A program made the position numbers and the translations under genes. The notes beneath the pieces were generated by a model. It searched no databases and was not told where the DNA came from. It worked only from the letters and a program-made list of their open reading frames with translations. DNA of 64,000 nucleotides from Heterobilharzia americana. Lineage: Eukaryota; Platyhelminthes; Trematoda; Strigeidida; Schistosomatidae. The DNA is taken from assembly GCA_944470555.2 (NCBI GenBank), contig OX104127.1, positions 46,490,934 to 46,554,933 of the forward strand, in the 5' to 3' direction. Positions 33,823 to 45,690 of the stretch are shown here, piece after piece. Within the stretch, counting starts at the first letter, position 1. Each line of letters opens with the position of its first letter.

Positions 33823-34465
33823 TACTTACACTAGTCTCCTTCACTTATCTAGGAAGCACTGTTTCAACTACAGGCGGGACGGACGAGGACGTCAAAGTCA
33901 GAATCGGAAAGGCAAGACAGGCGTTCATTAGCCTGAAACCAGTGTGGAGATCTTCTGCACTCAGCATGCGGAACAAGATACGGATTTTCAACACCAACGT
34001 CAAGTCAGTGCTCTTGTATGGTTCAGAGACTTGGCGCGTCACGAAAGGCATTTCCAATAAACTACAGACATTCATCAACAACTGCCTACGCTTGCTACTG
34101 GAGATCAGATGGCCAGAAAGAATAAGCAACAAGGAACTCTGGGAACGAACCAACCAAGAACCTATCACGCAACAAATATGCAGGAAGAAGTGGAGATGGA
34201 TTGGCCATGCACTGAGAAGGCCGACTGAGGACATCACGCGTCAGGTCAGTTGCTCGAGTGGAATCCCCATGGGAAGCGACGAGTTGGACGTCCAAGGGTG
34301 ACATGGAGGAGGTCGTGCGAGCAGGAAATGAGAGCTGGGCTGTCGTGGGACCAGGTTCGAAAGATCTCAGAGAACAGAGGTCACTGGAGGCGTGCTACTG
34401 AAGCCCTATGTTCCACTAGGAACCCAAGGGACTAATAATAATAAAATAATAATACTTACACTAGT
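33823..34465 (+). mobile_element. Young 5'-truncated RTE copy C with 13-bp target-site duplication
   Basis: 33836-34452 is nearly identical to 29119-29732 of the element 4 kb upstream (roughly a dozen differences by eye in about 600 bp, including a 3-bp deletion). It keeps only the last ~200 codons of the protein. The exact repeat tacttacactagt flanks it at 33823-33835 and 34453-34465, the mark of target-primed insertion. The 3' tail is TAA repeats with one interruption (about 34433-34452). The insertion before the C-terminal tail is also present here, with five extra bases instead of four. Confidence 0.95.
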
Positions 34466-34784
34466 AAGGTCAATCATACGATATTTCTCCAAATGTTTAT
34501 TCTCCGCTATCGAAGCTAACTCCGATTAGCCACTCTGATCTGTGTATTCGGCTACACAATCATTAAATAGTATTTGATAGACTATGTTACTTCTCTTAGT
34601 TACATCTCCTGGATCTTTTAGCTGACAGTCTCTCTCTCAGAGAGTTTGTATGCTTAAATGGCTTTGTAATTCCGGAATTGTTAGAAATTCTGTCCAGACT
34701 TACAACATGCTTTCTTTATATAGCGAAACAGAAGAAAAATCAAATGCTCTCTAAGACGTGTTGCAATTACCACTAATACAATTG

Positions 34785-34787
<3 letters not shown>
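34466..34787. other. Anonymous DNA
   Basis: No supported feature. Confidence 0.4.

Positions 34788-34846
<59 letters not shown>
34788..34846. repeat. (TC)n microsatellite, ~59 bp
   Basis: An uninterrupted run of TC dinucleotides, about 29 units; the purine strand reads GA. Confidence 0.98.
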
Positions 34847-34848
<2 letters not shown>

Positions 34849-35969
34849 TGCCCTCTAATATGAGCCATTATAAACTTCTACTAAATTTCCAATATTAAAG
34901 TTTCTTAAGTTTATCTGAGTCACTTAGATTTTCTGATTTACTGTCAAGATTCCTATCTTGATTACTGAAACATTTTAACAAGCCTACCCTAAAAGATTTG
35001 GGATGAGATTACGTCAAATTCAAGTATCTATTAGAGTGTAATGGCTTCAGGTGAACAGCGGCGTTTAAACTGCCGTCTTCTCTTGTCTTGATTTCTCAAC
35101 CCAACATACATCCTTATCTTTCTTGATTTTTGTTTAAATTACATCACACCCATTATGTAGTTTATGAATATGAAAAAACTCGAGATGTCAGAAGGAAGTT
35201 TAGATGTTAGTTGGGTGAAGGTAAACTGCAGGAAGCCCTGCACCTCGTTTTCTTACTTGTTTACACTTGCCAGAAAGGCGTATCTGCACCCTTAATAGAA
35301 ACGATGTATGTGTGTCGTTGTATGATTACTATGATATTATTCTAAGCAATAAATTCTACTCGAATTGTCATCCAGAGAAAAAAATACTATATCACTTCAT
35401 GTTATTTCAAATAGACATTCTAATATAACGGATCAATGTTTTTTGTTGTTGGTCTATTCAAACACAGAAACTTTCGGTGACTGATTTGTGTTCATAGTCA
35501 AGTTCGATAAAAAGTAAGTGGTGCTGAAAATAACAATGTGATTAAAGTTCACAAGTTGAGCGATAAAAATACTTATACTGGCTAAAAAGCGTAAATAGTA
35601 TGCATGTTCACATATAAGGTTCAAAATCAGCTATTAGATTTATGAGAGACTATCACTTAAAAATTAATAAAAGACACTATGTGAAAGCCAGTAGAGAGTC
35701 ATTTGTAGAATTTTGCGTATTCTAAAGATTTCCGACTAAGAATGAGTATGGGTATACTGTCAAAATATGTGCTCCATTTGAGGTTTAAATTTCGGCAGCT
35801 AAATGTAAAGAATTGTTACAACCGAAATATTCAATTCTTGTATAACTACTGAGTAGTAATTATTTTATCGTCCACCTTCATTTGAAGCATGCTGACCCGT
35901 TAGTAGCTTTCACATCTTGGATATGTTTGCATAAAATAAAATAAAATCTTCCTGAAATTTGTGCTGGTG
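34847..35969. other. AT-rich anonymous DNA
   Basis: No supported feature. Confidence 0.5.
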
Positions 35970-36030
35970 ATATTCTTCAGAATGACAGTAGCATTTTCAC
36001 GGTTAAACCGTCCAGTTCAGAGAACACAAC
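35970..36030 (+). repeat. ~60-bp recurrent motif, copy 3
   Basis: 'cttcagaatgacagtagcat', 'cacggttaaaccgtccag' and 'ttcagagaacacaactcc' match the copy at 26325-26415 and the inverse of 9548-9612 and 41525-41610. Confidence 0.65.
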
Positions 36031-36990
36031 TCCATGAAAATCAAGAAAATACTAAAAAAGCAGTCGCATATTTTTTTCGTTTTATTGATTTATAAACGCC
36101 AATAAAATACTTCGCTTGATTTGTTGTCAAGATTTGAACATCATTATCTGCATCACGATGAGATTTCAAAAAAGATTTCATTTTTGTTCTAAAAGTTATC
36201 GATAATAAACTGTTGTTTAACATTCAATCAGTAGGCAATTCTGTGGGTCTTGTAAAATGATGATATCAAGAAACATGAAATGGATTTAAACGTTATGAGA
36301 AAAACATGTTTCATCTAGGAAATATATTTGTAATTTGCACATTCATTTCGTTATTTCCTCCTGAAGTTTGTTTTAAATAGACAAAATACCATACTGGTGG
36401 TCAGAATCCTGCCAACTGGTAATCCTGTCATTATTATTAATACTACTCCTTAGAAGTAAATTTATGGGGAGAGAAGTGAAATAACTGCGGAATGTATTAG
36501 CAGTGTAACAACAACTATCTTTTACGTACATTGCCCTTACCTAGAACCTTCATTAGATGGGACAGTCCTATGTGTACTGCGAACTGAAGACAGGAAGCTA
36601 AATTTAAGTTAATTAGATTGAATGATTTGAAGTTCAGTCTCACATTTTCTACTGCTTCCTATGAAGAATGGATTTAACAAAATAGCGCACGCTTCACAAC
36701 CTCAAATGTGAGTTAAGTGACATTCGCTTACTTTTAAAATGCATTTCAGTCATGAATCGACTAGAATAAAAGAATTTGAATACTACTGTCGGTAAGCATC
36801 GTTTATTTGCTGACTTACTGCCTAGTGCTTATCAGTGAACTACTTCGAGATAGATTTCCTCAAGATTTAGTGGCAAGCGGTTACCTATAGCGCCAACCAA
36901 ATCGGAGATAAGTACTCGCGCATATCATTGGATGGTAGCCACCCTTTATCACAAATTGACAGTAGTAGGAAACCAGGTACCATTGGATCA
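36031..36990. other. AT-rich anonymous DNA
   Basis: No supported feature. Confidence 0.5.
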
Positions 36991-37200
36991 TAACCAATAG
37001 GCTGAATGGTTAAAAGTACTGGCCACAAGACTTGACGGTCCTGGGTTGGATCTCTAAGGACATCGTGCGAGAGTACTGTTGAAAAGTTAAAATCTAGGGT
37101 GGGAAAGCCGTCCAGTGTCCTTAGATTTTCGATATCAATACCAGTCATGGAAACCATGACTACTTTAAATAGTCCCAGCATCACGAATCTGGACATAATC
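36991..37200 (+). repeat. tRNA-like SINE fragment
   Basis: A-box-like 'taggctgaatggttaaaag' (36998-37016) and B-box-like 'ggtcctgggttggatctc' (37037-37054) have tRNA-like spacing. The body continues 'gtccagtgtccttag' near 37111-37125. A copy with the part between the two boxes deleted lies at 60691-60830. Confidence 0.5.
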
Positions 37201-37253
37201 ACTAGCTACACAATCAGAGTAATTTGCAGTTGATTTATGGATTTATGGACCCC

Positions 37254-37385
37254 TACAGAGCAACCAATCACATGTTGTCTAGTCCCGAGTGCTGACCCAA
37301 TTCTATCGATCATTTTGCAGTGTGGCCACAAAGCTGACAGGCTCACCATCGTGCTGCATTCTGATGGATGTTGGTTGGCTGGGGC
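37254..37385 (+). repeat. Dispersed repeat shared with 17790-17925
   Basis: Same orientation and word order: 'gagcaaccaatcacat', 'gctgacccaattctatcgat', 'tttgcagtg' and 'ggctcaccatcgtg…gatggatgttgg'. Confidence 0.7.
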
Positions 37386-39089
37386 AGTCAGCAGCTTATT
37401 CAGCTTGTGAATAAGGCCGGCACGCTTGAAACAATATTTATCGCATTACTACATCATTAAAAATCACCATAAATTACTACCTCCTACTCAAGTGTACCGA
37501 AAAGTTACAGGTAAAAAAAGATGTTTATTCAGAAACTCAACAATAAACAGTAGCGAAACACTTACAATACGACTCCAACTATCCAATAGGCTTATGCACG
37601 TACATGTATTGACAGTGCCGGACAAAATAAGTGAACTATTAAACTGAAACAAGCTTTAATAAATGAACACTTTGTTAAGTAAAGTTGACCAAAGATCTCT
37701 GAGACCAGATTCAGTTGTCAGCATTGATTATCAATAAACACTAGCTGAATTCAATTATTTGTACAAAAAGGTGATCCATTTTTGCATAAATTATACTGTT
37801 TGTGATCTATCAACAAACTGCTAGAGAAATGCTACGAGAATAGTTTCACTATCAATCACTGTACACTAGATTTTAGGCTGGTAGTAATATCACAAAGAAT
37901 TCAAAAACTTAAGAAATGACGTTGGACACTTAGAATTACTCTTTCCAAAGTTCAGTCGATACTTTACTCTTAAACTTTACCACTGAGTGGAATCTGTCGT
38001 TCACCCTGTTATTTGTCGTTGGATTGTAGTTTTCAAGATGAATATTTCAGCATTTTAATGTTATGGTTATATAGGGAGGTGAATCAGGAGACAGGTTTTG
38101 ATCTTACTTTTATCACTCAATACTGAGAGACAGCCACTGGAATGAAATTCGTTTTCTTTTCTTGCTTGCTAGATCTACTATAGCGAAATCTATTACTCCT
38201 AGTAAAGCAGACCTCACAAAATTACTTCACCTGAAAAACCCCTAGGAAATCTTTAAAACTTTAACAGTGATTCCTTTTAGAAAAAAGGAGCATCAAAAGT
38301 GCAGAATCTAACTCAATCCGGCACTTCACAACCGCCATAAAGCATATCACTTAAACAAAACCTACCGGAGCATTTACTAACTGATCGATGGGGCATTGTT
38401 TAACTTGATCCTCTTAATAGTAATTTTCTCTAAATAGTTCATCAATCTGATTACCTTGTGATATTTCATATTCCTGAAGTATAACTTGACGTAGCTCTCT
38501 GTGAAATATTCTGAACAACTTACTATACCCTTTTGATAAAGATCATATTTTAACAACCATGCGATGTAATCATTTCTTCTTCCAAATCTAACACTTAACG
38601 GTTAATTTAATAAATGAATTTCTCATTTCATGAACTTTGGTATCAGTACTTACTTAGCAGTAATGAGTTGGCTTCCCATCTCACATCATCGAAAACTTCA
38701 AATAAATAAGCAATCACTTGCCAAGAATATCTAACTTACGCGATTGATTAACTGTCAGTCATACTGATAATTGCTGCATAATAAACACTCTATCAGTATT
38801 TCTGGCTTTGTTCATTTGAACAGCAGTTCCCTAGCGATAGTAGATGAAGAGCCTTTACATGCGGCAACAGTGTTACTGTCATAAATGCCATAACCCATGA
38901 ACCTAGCTCTTGGTTATTTCAAGAGATTCTAATTTCTAGATTTATTGTTATCTTCTTTTAGTATGATGTTTATTTAAAAGTTTGCAGTCCTGGTGCAATG
39001 GCATACGTTTCTGCAGAGACTAAAGTTGAAATTATACTTATACTATCATCAAGTATGTCACGATCAGACAATTCAGTCGGTTTGCATAT
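37386..39089. other. AT-rich anonymous DNA
   Basis: No supported feature. A tRNA-like scrap ('agtcctggtgcaatggcata') lies near 38986. Confidence 0.45.
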
Positions 39090-39290
39090 TCAGAATTGAA
39101 CTTCCGAGAATGTAGCCTCATGGTTAGTAACATTTGCCTCAAAGATAACTGTCATGAGGCATTTTTTGTCTGCTTGATATCTTGGAGGTGCGTTCCGTCT
39201 CATTTTGCTACTAACTAGCTGAGTCTGACTGCACCCTAGTGAATGGTGTTGTTCGCACTGAGACTCGAACAACATAATGAGTGGTTAGGC
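39090..39290 (-). repeat. Eroded SINE fragment with B box
   Basis: The minus strand carries a B-box-like GTTCGAGTCTC (complement near 39260-39270), and 'gttgttcgcactgagactcg' resembles the promoter end of the hammerhead SINE at 48490-48530. No ribozyme core remains. Confidence 0.4.
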
Positions 39291-39414
39291 AGTATCTAGG
39301 TATCGAAACGCGAACCTATTTGACGACGGTCAAGCGGTTCGACACAGCTTAGCAACAGGAGATTATATGTATCAAACAACAACTGATGCTCACTACAAAA
39401 GAGGTGGCTATTAT

Positions 39415-39490
39415 GCTGCAGTAGCCTAGTAGATAAAATTTTAGCGTTTGAAGAGATGGATACGAAGTTCGAATCTCAGTTGCGAGTTCC
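39415..39490 (+). repeat. tRNA-like SINE head
   Basis: 'gcagtagcctagtagataaa' (A-box-like) and 'cgaagttcgaatctcag' (B-box-like) are spaced as in a tRNA. The arms do not pair well enough for a functional tRNA. Confidence 0.45.
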
Positions 39491-39689
39491 CTGGAATGTG
39501 CTAAGATATACAGTCACAAACCCTTCTTTCTGTTCATCTAATGGATGTGCTTTGGCATGTACATGTGAGTTGGTATATGCAGTTGGAGGTAACATGTCAA
39601 GGAGACTTGTCAACATTTGATTCTCTCAGTGAGCCATTCGTTCGACAGAGTGCAATTAACGTAGCAGCTGGATAATCTTTTTATAGGGC

Positions 39690-40800
39690 GGTATTTACTG
39701 TATAATTAATTTTACAAAAAATACCACCTTTAAAACCGGTTTCTATGAAAACCAGCTTCTTTTCGACTATGTCACACCTTACAGCTTTAGTCAGCACATT
39801 CTTTTGCCTATTGATGAATTTCTGTGGATATCCGTTATCAATGAGGAAATTTCCTGTAATATTCATTTCCTATTCCAATGTCTCTTTCGAACAAAGATGT
39901 CTTATGCTGCTGAAACCAAGATACATTCTACCCCAAGAATCTTTAAGATGCGTGCCTCTAATTGTACTGCCATCGATGCTTCGCTGAATTCCGAGACCAG
40001 AGAATTGAAGCTGTCCATATTCCGTTGTAAATTTGGTGTTTTGGTGTGCTTTGTTGAGTAGACAAAGCAAACATGAGGTTTGTTTCAGGCTATTGCAAAC
40101 AACGAATGTATTACCAATATACCTACAGTAGAAAGTTGTCTCATCCATTACATACTTTATACTTGTACGTTCAAAGTTCCCCATATAGGCATCATCTAGT
40201 GTGGGACACAGGGGACTTCATCAATTTGACGATACATTATGTTGTTGAAATCTAACTTGCGCATTTTTAGTGCACATTAATAAAAGGTGCTTGAATTCTT
40301 CTTTGGGTAAAGGCAGGAGATCAGAATGCTGACATAATTTCTGCAGTCTCTTCTTAGGGTATCCTTGTAAACAGCGACCTTTAAACCATGGATTTCCAAT
40401 GTTTCAACTGCTGTGTTAACTAACGAGCGAGTATGTGGAAGGGTGTTTTCCATCGATAATATAGGTCTTATTGGGACGCTAAGTTTATGCAACTTTGGCA
40501 AGCCATATAAATATGGCAGGCAAGCTGCTCGCGGTTTGAATTCACTATATACCGGGTTACTCATCAAATTCTTTTTCAGGAGTTCACGCAACTTCTTTGT
40601 AATCTGCTTTCTATATCCTCAGTCATATCTTTTTAGGAACTGTTAGTTATAAATCTTGATGATTCGTCTACCCATTATCCACCTACTAAGACTTTTATGT
40701 TGACAATCATCATGCATTTTTACACATCTTCCTCGGTCTCCCCCTTTATCCGACTTCCACTCTAGAATATTCGTCTCATCCGTCTATACATTAGCAAACT
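39690..40800 (-). mobile_element. Penelope-like element RT remnant
   Basis: Reading leftward: a 'DKGG' box with a damaged context near 40740-40770; then, at 40591-40277, a segment with YLYGLPKLHKLSVPIRPILS, which is the signature RT fingers motif of Penelope-like elements; then the active-site region at 40121-40110 reading YIGN in place of YVDD; then a linker with NGYPQKFI near 39823-39846. Stops and shifts separate the parts, and both active-site aspartates are lost. The GIY-YIG endonuclease that should follow is not seen to the left of 39690. Confidence 0.8.
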
Positions 40801-41280
40801 TAGTTCTCTATATTTATTCACTCACTTCGTGTATTTTTAATTACTTCTCCTTGATGTTATCTTCAATTCAAAACAAAAATTTTCTATTAAACTGATTCCA
40901 GTAAGCAAACATTTAGTATAAATTGACGTTAAAATTGTTTTAGGACGTGAGCAGATGGTGAAAAACAACGAAATAAGATGCATTAACTCTGGTTTGCTAA
41001 AACGTTTATTCTCGCTCTATTTAAAACTCAACTGCGATGAGTAGGCGTGGGTGAGGTATACGTGATATTGTTTTTGGTACACGATGTGATCCCTTTTGTT
41101 TACAACCACTTTTACTTCACCTTTTCCAAAGGATCCGGTAAATTTTTTCTTACCTGTAGATACACTTTGCTAATTTTACGCCCTTTGTCACCTTTTTTGA
41201 ATCACTTCAAAATTCTTAATCTATCAGTTCATTTTATTTATGAAAGTGAAATCAGTGATGGTATTTCCTCATGATGTGCT
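40801..41280. other. Anonymous DNA within the Penelope-like nest
   Basis: Possibly noncoding 5' sequence of the flanking elements; no motif could be recognised. Confidence 0.35.
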
Positions 41281-41500
41281 GAAGACAAAAAAGGCTCCAC
41301 ACTGAGAAGTATGCATAGAAAACCGATAACTACGACAAAGTACATGCAGTTTCAAAGGGTCTTGCCAACGAAGTACCAACACAATACAACCAGACGCTTA
41401 GTAGTTAGAGTGGGATCGATTTATTTCAAAGCGTGTACGGAAAAAGAACTACAAAATATCTATGATATTCCTGACAGTAATCCCAATGTGAATTAGTTAG
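41281..41500 (+). mobile_element. Penelope-like RT C-terminal fragment
   Basis: The frame at 41311-41496 has RKPITTTKYMQF and KYQHNTTRRLVVRVGSI, matching the segment after the YVDD box in Penelope-like RTs (YRKPTxTxxY … YKxNxIRCLxxRA). Only this piece is present, on the plus strand, between two minus-strand fragments. Confidence 0.6.
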
Positions 41501-41524
41501 AGTGGAGAAGAGGCCTACGACTTG

Positions 41525-41610
41525 GTTGTATTGGGTTCTGTAAGCTGGGTTGTTTAGCCGTGAGGCTTTCATTATCTTTCTAGACAACATCATCAGCACT
41601 AAATCCAATA
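41525..41610 (-). repeat. ~60-bp recurrent motif, copy 4
   Basis: The minus strand reads 'gctgatgatgttgtctagaa', then 'cacggctaaacaacccagc'. It lies about 100 bp downstream, in its own orientation, of the GIY-YIG remnant, as expected of a Penelope-like 3' end. Confidence 0.65.
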
Positions 41611-41701
41611 TGAAGTAAGGTGTCAATATTTCCCCGTGAGTGATTCAGTACCTTGCCTTGATGAAGTAGTTGGTGACTGACAGTTTCCTTTAACTGTTGC
41701 C

Positions 41702-42010
41702 TCATTGACTGCATAGACTTTCCTGTTCCCTATTTCTCTGCCTGACTTCCGACCATTTACTGTCTTTCATTTTTCTTATTGGTTGATAGAGTGGGTCTAT
41801 ATCTATAAATCTGTTGATTGCTGACTGACCTGAAACCCATACTTCTAGGAATTCTTTGATATTTTTCTTTCCTCCTGTGCACAAGGTCTCTAGATTTTCA
41901 AAGTTCAATTCACGTCCATAGTCGTTCATGTGCATTAATATGAGTGACAAAATGTCGTGACGTTTAATAACCACCTGGCGTTCGTGTAAACGAAGGAAGA
42001 GAAGATGACA
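41702..42010 (-). mobile_element. Penelope-like GIY-YIG endonuclease C-terminal remnant
   Basis: The minus frame contains VIKRHDILSLILMHMNDYGR, LNFENLETL, then KEFLEVW and QSAINRFIDIDPLYQPI. This is the end of the GIY-YIG domain of Penelope-like elements: the H/N residues, the FNFE/FDF motif, and an E(A/S)W followed by INRxxDxxxxY. The catalytic GIY and YIG half is not seen. The part beyond 42010 reads more like the start of the plus-strand element. Confidence 0.65.
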
Positions 42011-42049
42011 TCTGTAATTGACAACGTTAACAACAGCAGTTGAAAAATC

Positions 42050-43770
42050 AACCAGGCAATACAAATAACAACAAAAGAAAATCCGCGGGAAACAGCTATT
42101 CAAAATTTCAGGAGCACCTATGTCGGAGGAAACAAACAACTGCGTAACCAAATTATCGAAATAACTACTGACGAAAATCGAAGAACTTTTTTAAAAAGAA
42201 GTGAATCACAAACAAGGGACCGCCAAAAGAGAATCCCTCGCTGTATTTGAATCTTCACTGAAAACACCAGGAGTAAATGGGAACACTAAGCAAGAAATAT
42301 GGTGAACAGTCTTACTACTAACCAAACAGAAAAACGCTTACACTTAATCGATTACCCAGCAACAGAAAACACTACAGAGACTGAAAACAAGAACCTCATA
42401 GCTATACTCGCAGCAGAAAAAGGGGCGCACCACTGTGTTCATCGATAAGGAAGACTATATGAAGTAAGCACATGATTTACTCAGAGATGAGAGTGTGTAT
42501 CGACCACTTGAAAATAAACCTATCCAAACTTTTGAAAACCAGATCACCAAAACCATAAGCAAGTTCATTAAGGCGGAAGATGACTGGCGAATGAAATTAA
42601 ATTAATCTGTTTTTTCTGTTTTACGGTAGATCAAAAATCCACCAACCGGACATTTCTCAATTAACAGTAGTTTCCATTCCGGGAACCTCAATCTACAGTT
42701 TATCCGGGAAGCTTTTGTGGAAAAAGAAATGTCATTCGCAGTCACGTGAATATTCCACCAATTCCCTGAAGGAAACTTTGGGAGGGATTAAAGGTATTAA
42801 CATACTAAAAGAAGAGTTAATGGTATCCTTCGATGTAACAGTCTAATCCACATCGTTTGGACCACTCACTGGCCAAGTATACCATATATTTCCTTCTCTC
42901 CGAAGACAAAAGGCTTTCGAAAAGCACAAACCTTCACTGCTGAAGTTTGATGGAACTCATTCACCTTTATCTGGTAACATACTTCTAACTTAATAGTAAG
43001 ATGTACGTAGAAAGGAAAGGGACTCTGATGGGATCACCAGAACCTGGATTAGTTGTAGACGCAGTGATGCAGAAACTGGAAGCTGTCATCTTACCATGAT
43101 CCAACCAAAAGTTTGGACTCGTTATGTGGACAATACTTTTGTCGTCATTAAAAAGGTTGAATTAGAAATTACTCACAGTTTGATCGCCAACGTTTTTAGC
43201 GATATCAAACTCACGATGCAGAATGTTTTAATTAGTAGAAGCAATGCCGGAAAATTGAAAATTAAAGTGTACAGAAAGTCAACACATACTGATCCAATTC
43301 TCAATCACTGTAGCTACAACCCAACACAGTATTAAACTAGTTGTATAAAGACCTAATTCAAAAGAACAAGATTTTATGGAACAAACGCATAAATTTGTTT
43401 GCACCACTAAGAATAAGAAACACAGTGTCTTTATTGTCATATTTTATCATCATAAAGACAAGTGACACCTTATTGGTTCAAGAAACCCAATGTTATATAG
43501 GAACTTTGAAATGGCGCAAATTCAACATGCTTCCTTGTCCCTTTCTCTAACTGTATAACCATTGATTAATACCAGCTAATTTAGCTCTTGGCAAACTCTT
43601 ACTAGCTGAACAGACTGAGACGAAGGAGATCAGTCGATCAAGAAGATTCTCGAGTTGTAAGTAGATGAACAAGTCACAAACTTGTGTGGGATAAGCAAAA
43701 AGAGAAACAGATCCAAAAGAAAATACTTTTTCTCTGAAGAACAGAAGGTTCAACTGAAGACGTAATAGCC
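42050..43770 (+). mobile_element. Penelope-like element, longer remnant (N-terminal part, RT, linker)
   Basis: 42409-42530 gives a broken 'adenine-rich' N-terminal box (…LAAEKG, then RTTVFIDKEDY in a shifted frame, then VYRPLENKP) that precedes the RT in Penelope-like elements. 42620-42860 contains the fingers and a motif-A-like FDVT near 42829-42840. 43019-43060 gives the GTLMGSP box. 43123-43134 encodes YVDN in place of the YVDD active site, followed by an open stretch to 43335 (…KVYRKSTHTDPILN…). 43600-43770 faintly resembles the linker before the GIY-YIG domain. Several stops and shifts make it nonfunctional. It points away from the minus-strand fragment on its left. Confidence 0.75.
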
Positions 43771-45690
43771 ACACATTTCTCTACACTGGCGGGAAGTGAT
43801 CTTATGTGAATGTTCTTTAAACAGGATTTAAAAAGTTATGCCCTGCTTTCTCCACCATTTTAACAACAAAAGACAAGCGAAAATGAATGAATTTAGGAGA
43901 CAGATATCATTAAAGCTTGAAGTTCACTTAACATATCAAACACAGTCCGAAATGTTTGTCTGTAGTTTAGTTAATCGAAACATTTTTCATAAAACTGTTT
44001 GGGTTATAGGAAATAAAATACAGAGTATTAACATAATTTCATCCTTCCTTTTTTCATACAGCATCCGATTGTTTAGGTATGTAGGTAGAGACGAGTATCA
44101 AGCTGGACGGTGAAGCACGTATCTAAACGTCTATATGAACAGCTGAATTCTCAAATTTGATGTGTGCTTATGACGTACAGTCGTCTTAGTTGATGACCAA
44201 ATACGTCATAGACGCATCGAAAAGCTCTGAAAATTCTATATAGAAAACGCTAGTTGCAGATACTTAGATTTACGGAAGCTCTGGTCATACTTACATTTGA
44301 GACTGCTTTCCAGTATCCAAAGAATGGTTTGTTCTGATTCTAAACGCAGCCCCGTAGTTGTGTTTTCATTTTGTTAATAAGAGCTGTTTAAAAACTTCTT
44401 GCTAGAGTGGTTTCACTATTTGATCTCGTTCCATTTTTCAGATGAAAGGAGCTGGTAGGTAAGAATGTGATTTGAATGTGCTTATCCGCCACATTTTTCA
44501 GATATGTTTAGTTTACTAATCACACCATCCAACTAATGTGTGAGGTTAAGACTTTTCAAGGTACATTAATGCCCGCTATTATGAGCTCCACGACAGACCA
44601 GGTTATCTGAATGAATTAAAAATGCTTTATACATGAAACGTTATAAAGTTTTAAAGCTCTAGTCAGTCATCATATGTCCCTCCTGCACACTCGTCATTCA
44701 TTTTTTTTGCAAAAGCAAAAACTCATTCGGTCTACATTTCCCAGTTCAGATGGAAAATAGCCAATAGTAGGGTATATCGATATAACTTCATCAACTGGAG
44801 TGCTGAATGCTAGTCTTAAGTCACGAAATAGTCTAGGTCTCCCAACACTTCTGAATGAATCCTGTTAATATGGCAGCATACAAAATCTTTCATACTGGGT
44901 TTCGTTACACCTCCATATATTTAGTTTTATTGTTCGCTTAATAGTGACTAAGAGGTTAGTTTTCAAAAGTCCCACTGCTTTTATTTTAGATAGTGGTTGG
45001 TCTTGGAGGGTTAAGATTGTAAAAGGATAGCGTTTATCACAATCTGGAATCACCTACAGGACTTCATGGCTCTCAAGAGTTTGCTTTATGGGTAGGTAAA
45101 CTGTTATAATTTGGATGACAGGCTTTAACTAAAAACTGAACAATATTGACCGAAAATGTCGCATGGTTCTGACTTTCTACATGCCGCACTACCTGAATGT
45201 CACTGCATTTGTCCTCAATTTTCAGCATTTATGAGTCACCAGCTAAACTAACCACAATAGGAGATATTTTTTTACCTCTTAACTGGCAGTCTTTATTTCG
45301 AATTCAGTAGATTTACTAATGATCCGATTACGCAGATAAATAGCATATCCATAATCTGTAGCCAGTTACAGAAATACCATAAAAGCATTTAAGCTACAAA
45401 ATGATGAGTATAGTTTACTGTTAACTAACTATTACTTTACAATGAAACCGTATGAAACTATTACCAATGAACCTGTAAAAAGCTTGAAACATTGTCATAA
45501 AAGAATACTGTAAAATGACTTCTGAGTAGGCTGTTTTTATCAACAAATACAATTATTGAGTAAAGTATACTCAGCCGAATTTCACACCTTTCCTTTGGTC
45601 CATAATAAAATACAGCAATCATTTTGCATACAAAAGCAACAGAGCCACTCTGGATCTTATCACTGTCTTATGTCTATCACAATATTGCTT
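43771..45690. other. AT-rich anonymous DNA
   Basis: No supported feature over about 1.9 kb; the frame at 43838-44113 has no recognisable relatives. Confidence 0.5.

Noticed and set aside
34788..34846. CRISPR-like or satellite array
   Set aside because: It is a plain dinucleotide microsatellite without spacers; no CRISPR array is present in the window.
36885..37202. 105-codon minus-strand frame
   Set aside because: It overlaps a plus-strand SINE fragment with Pol III boxes and shows no family resemblance.
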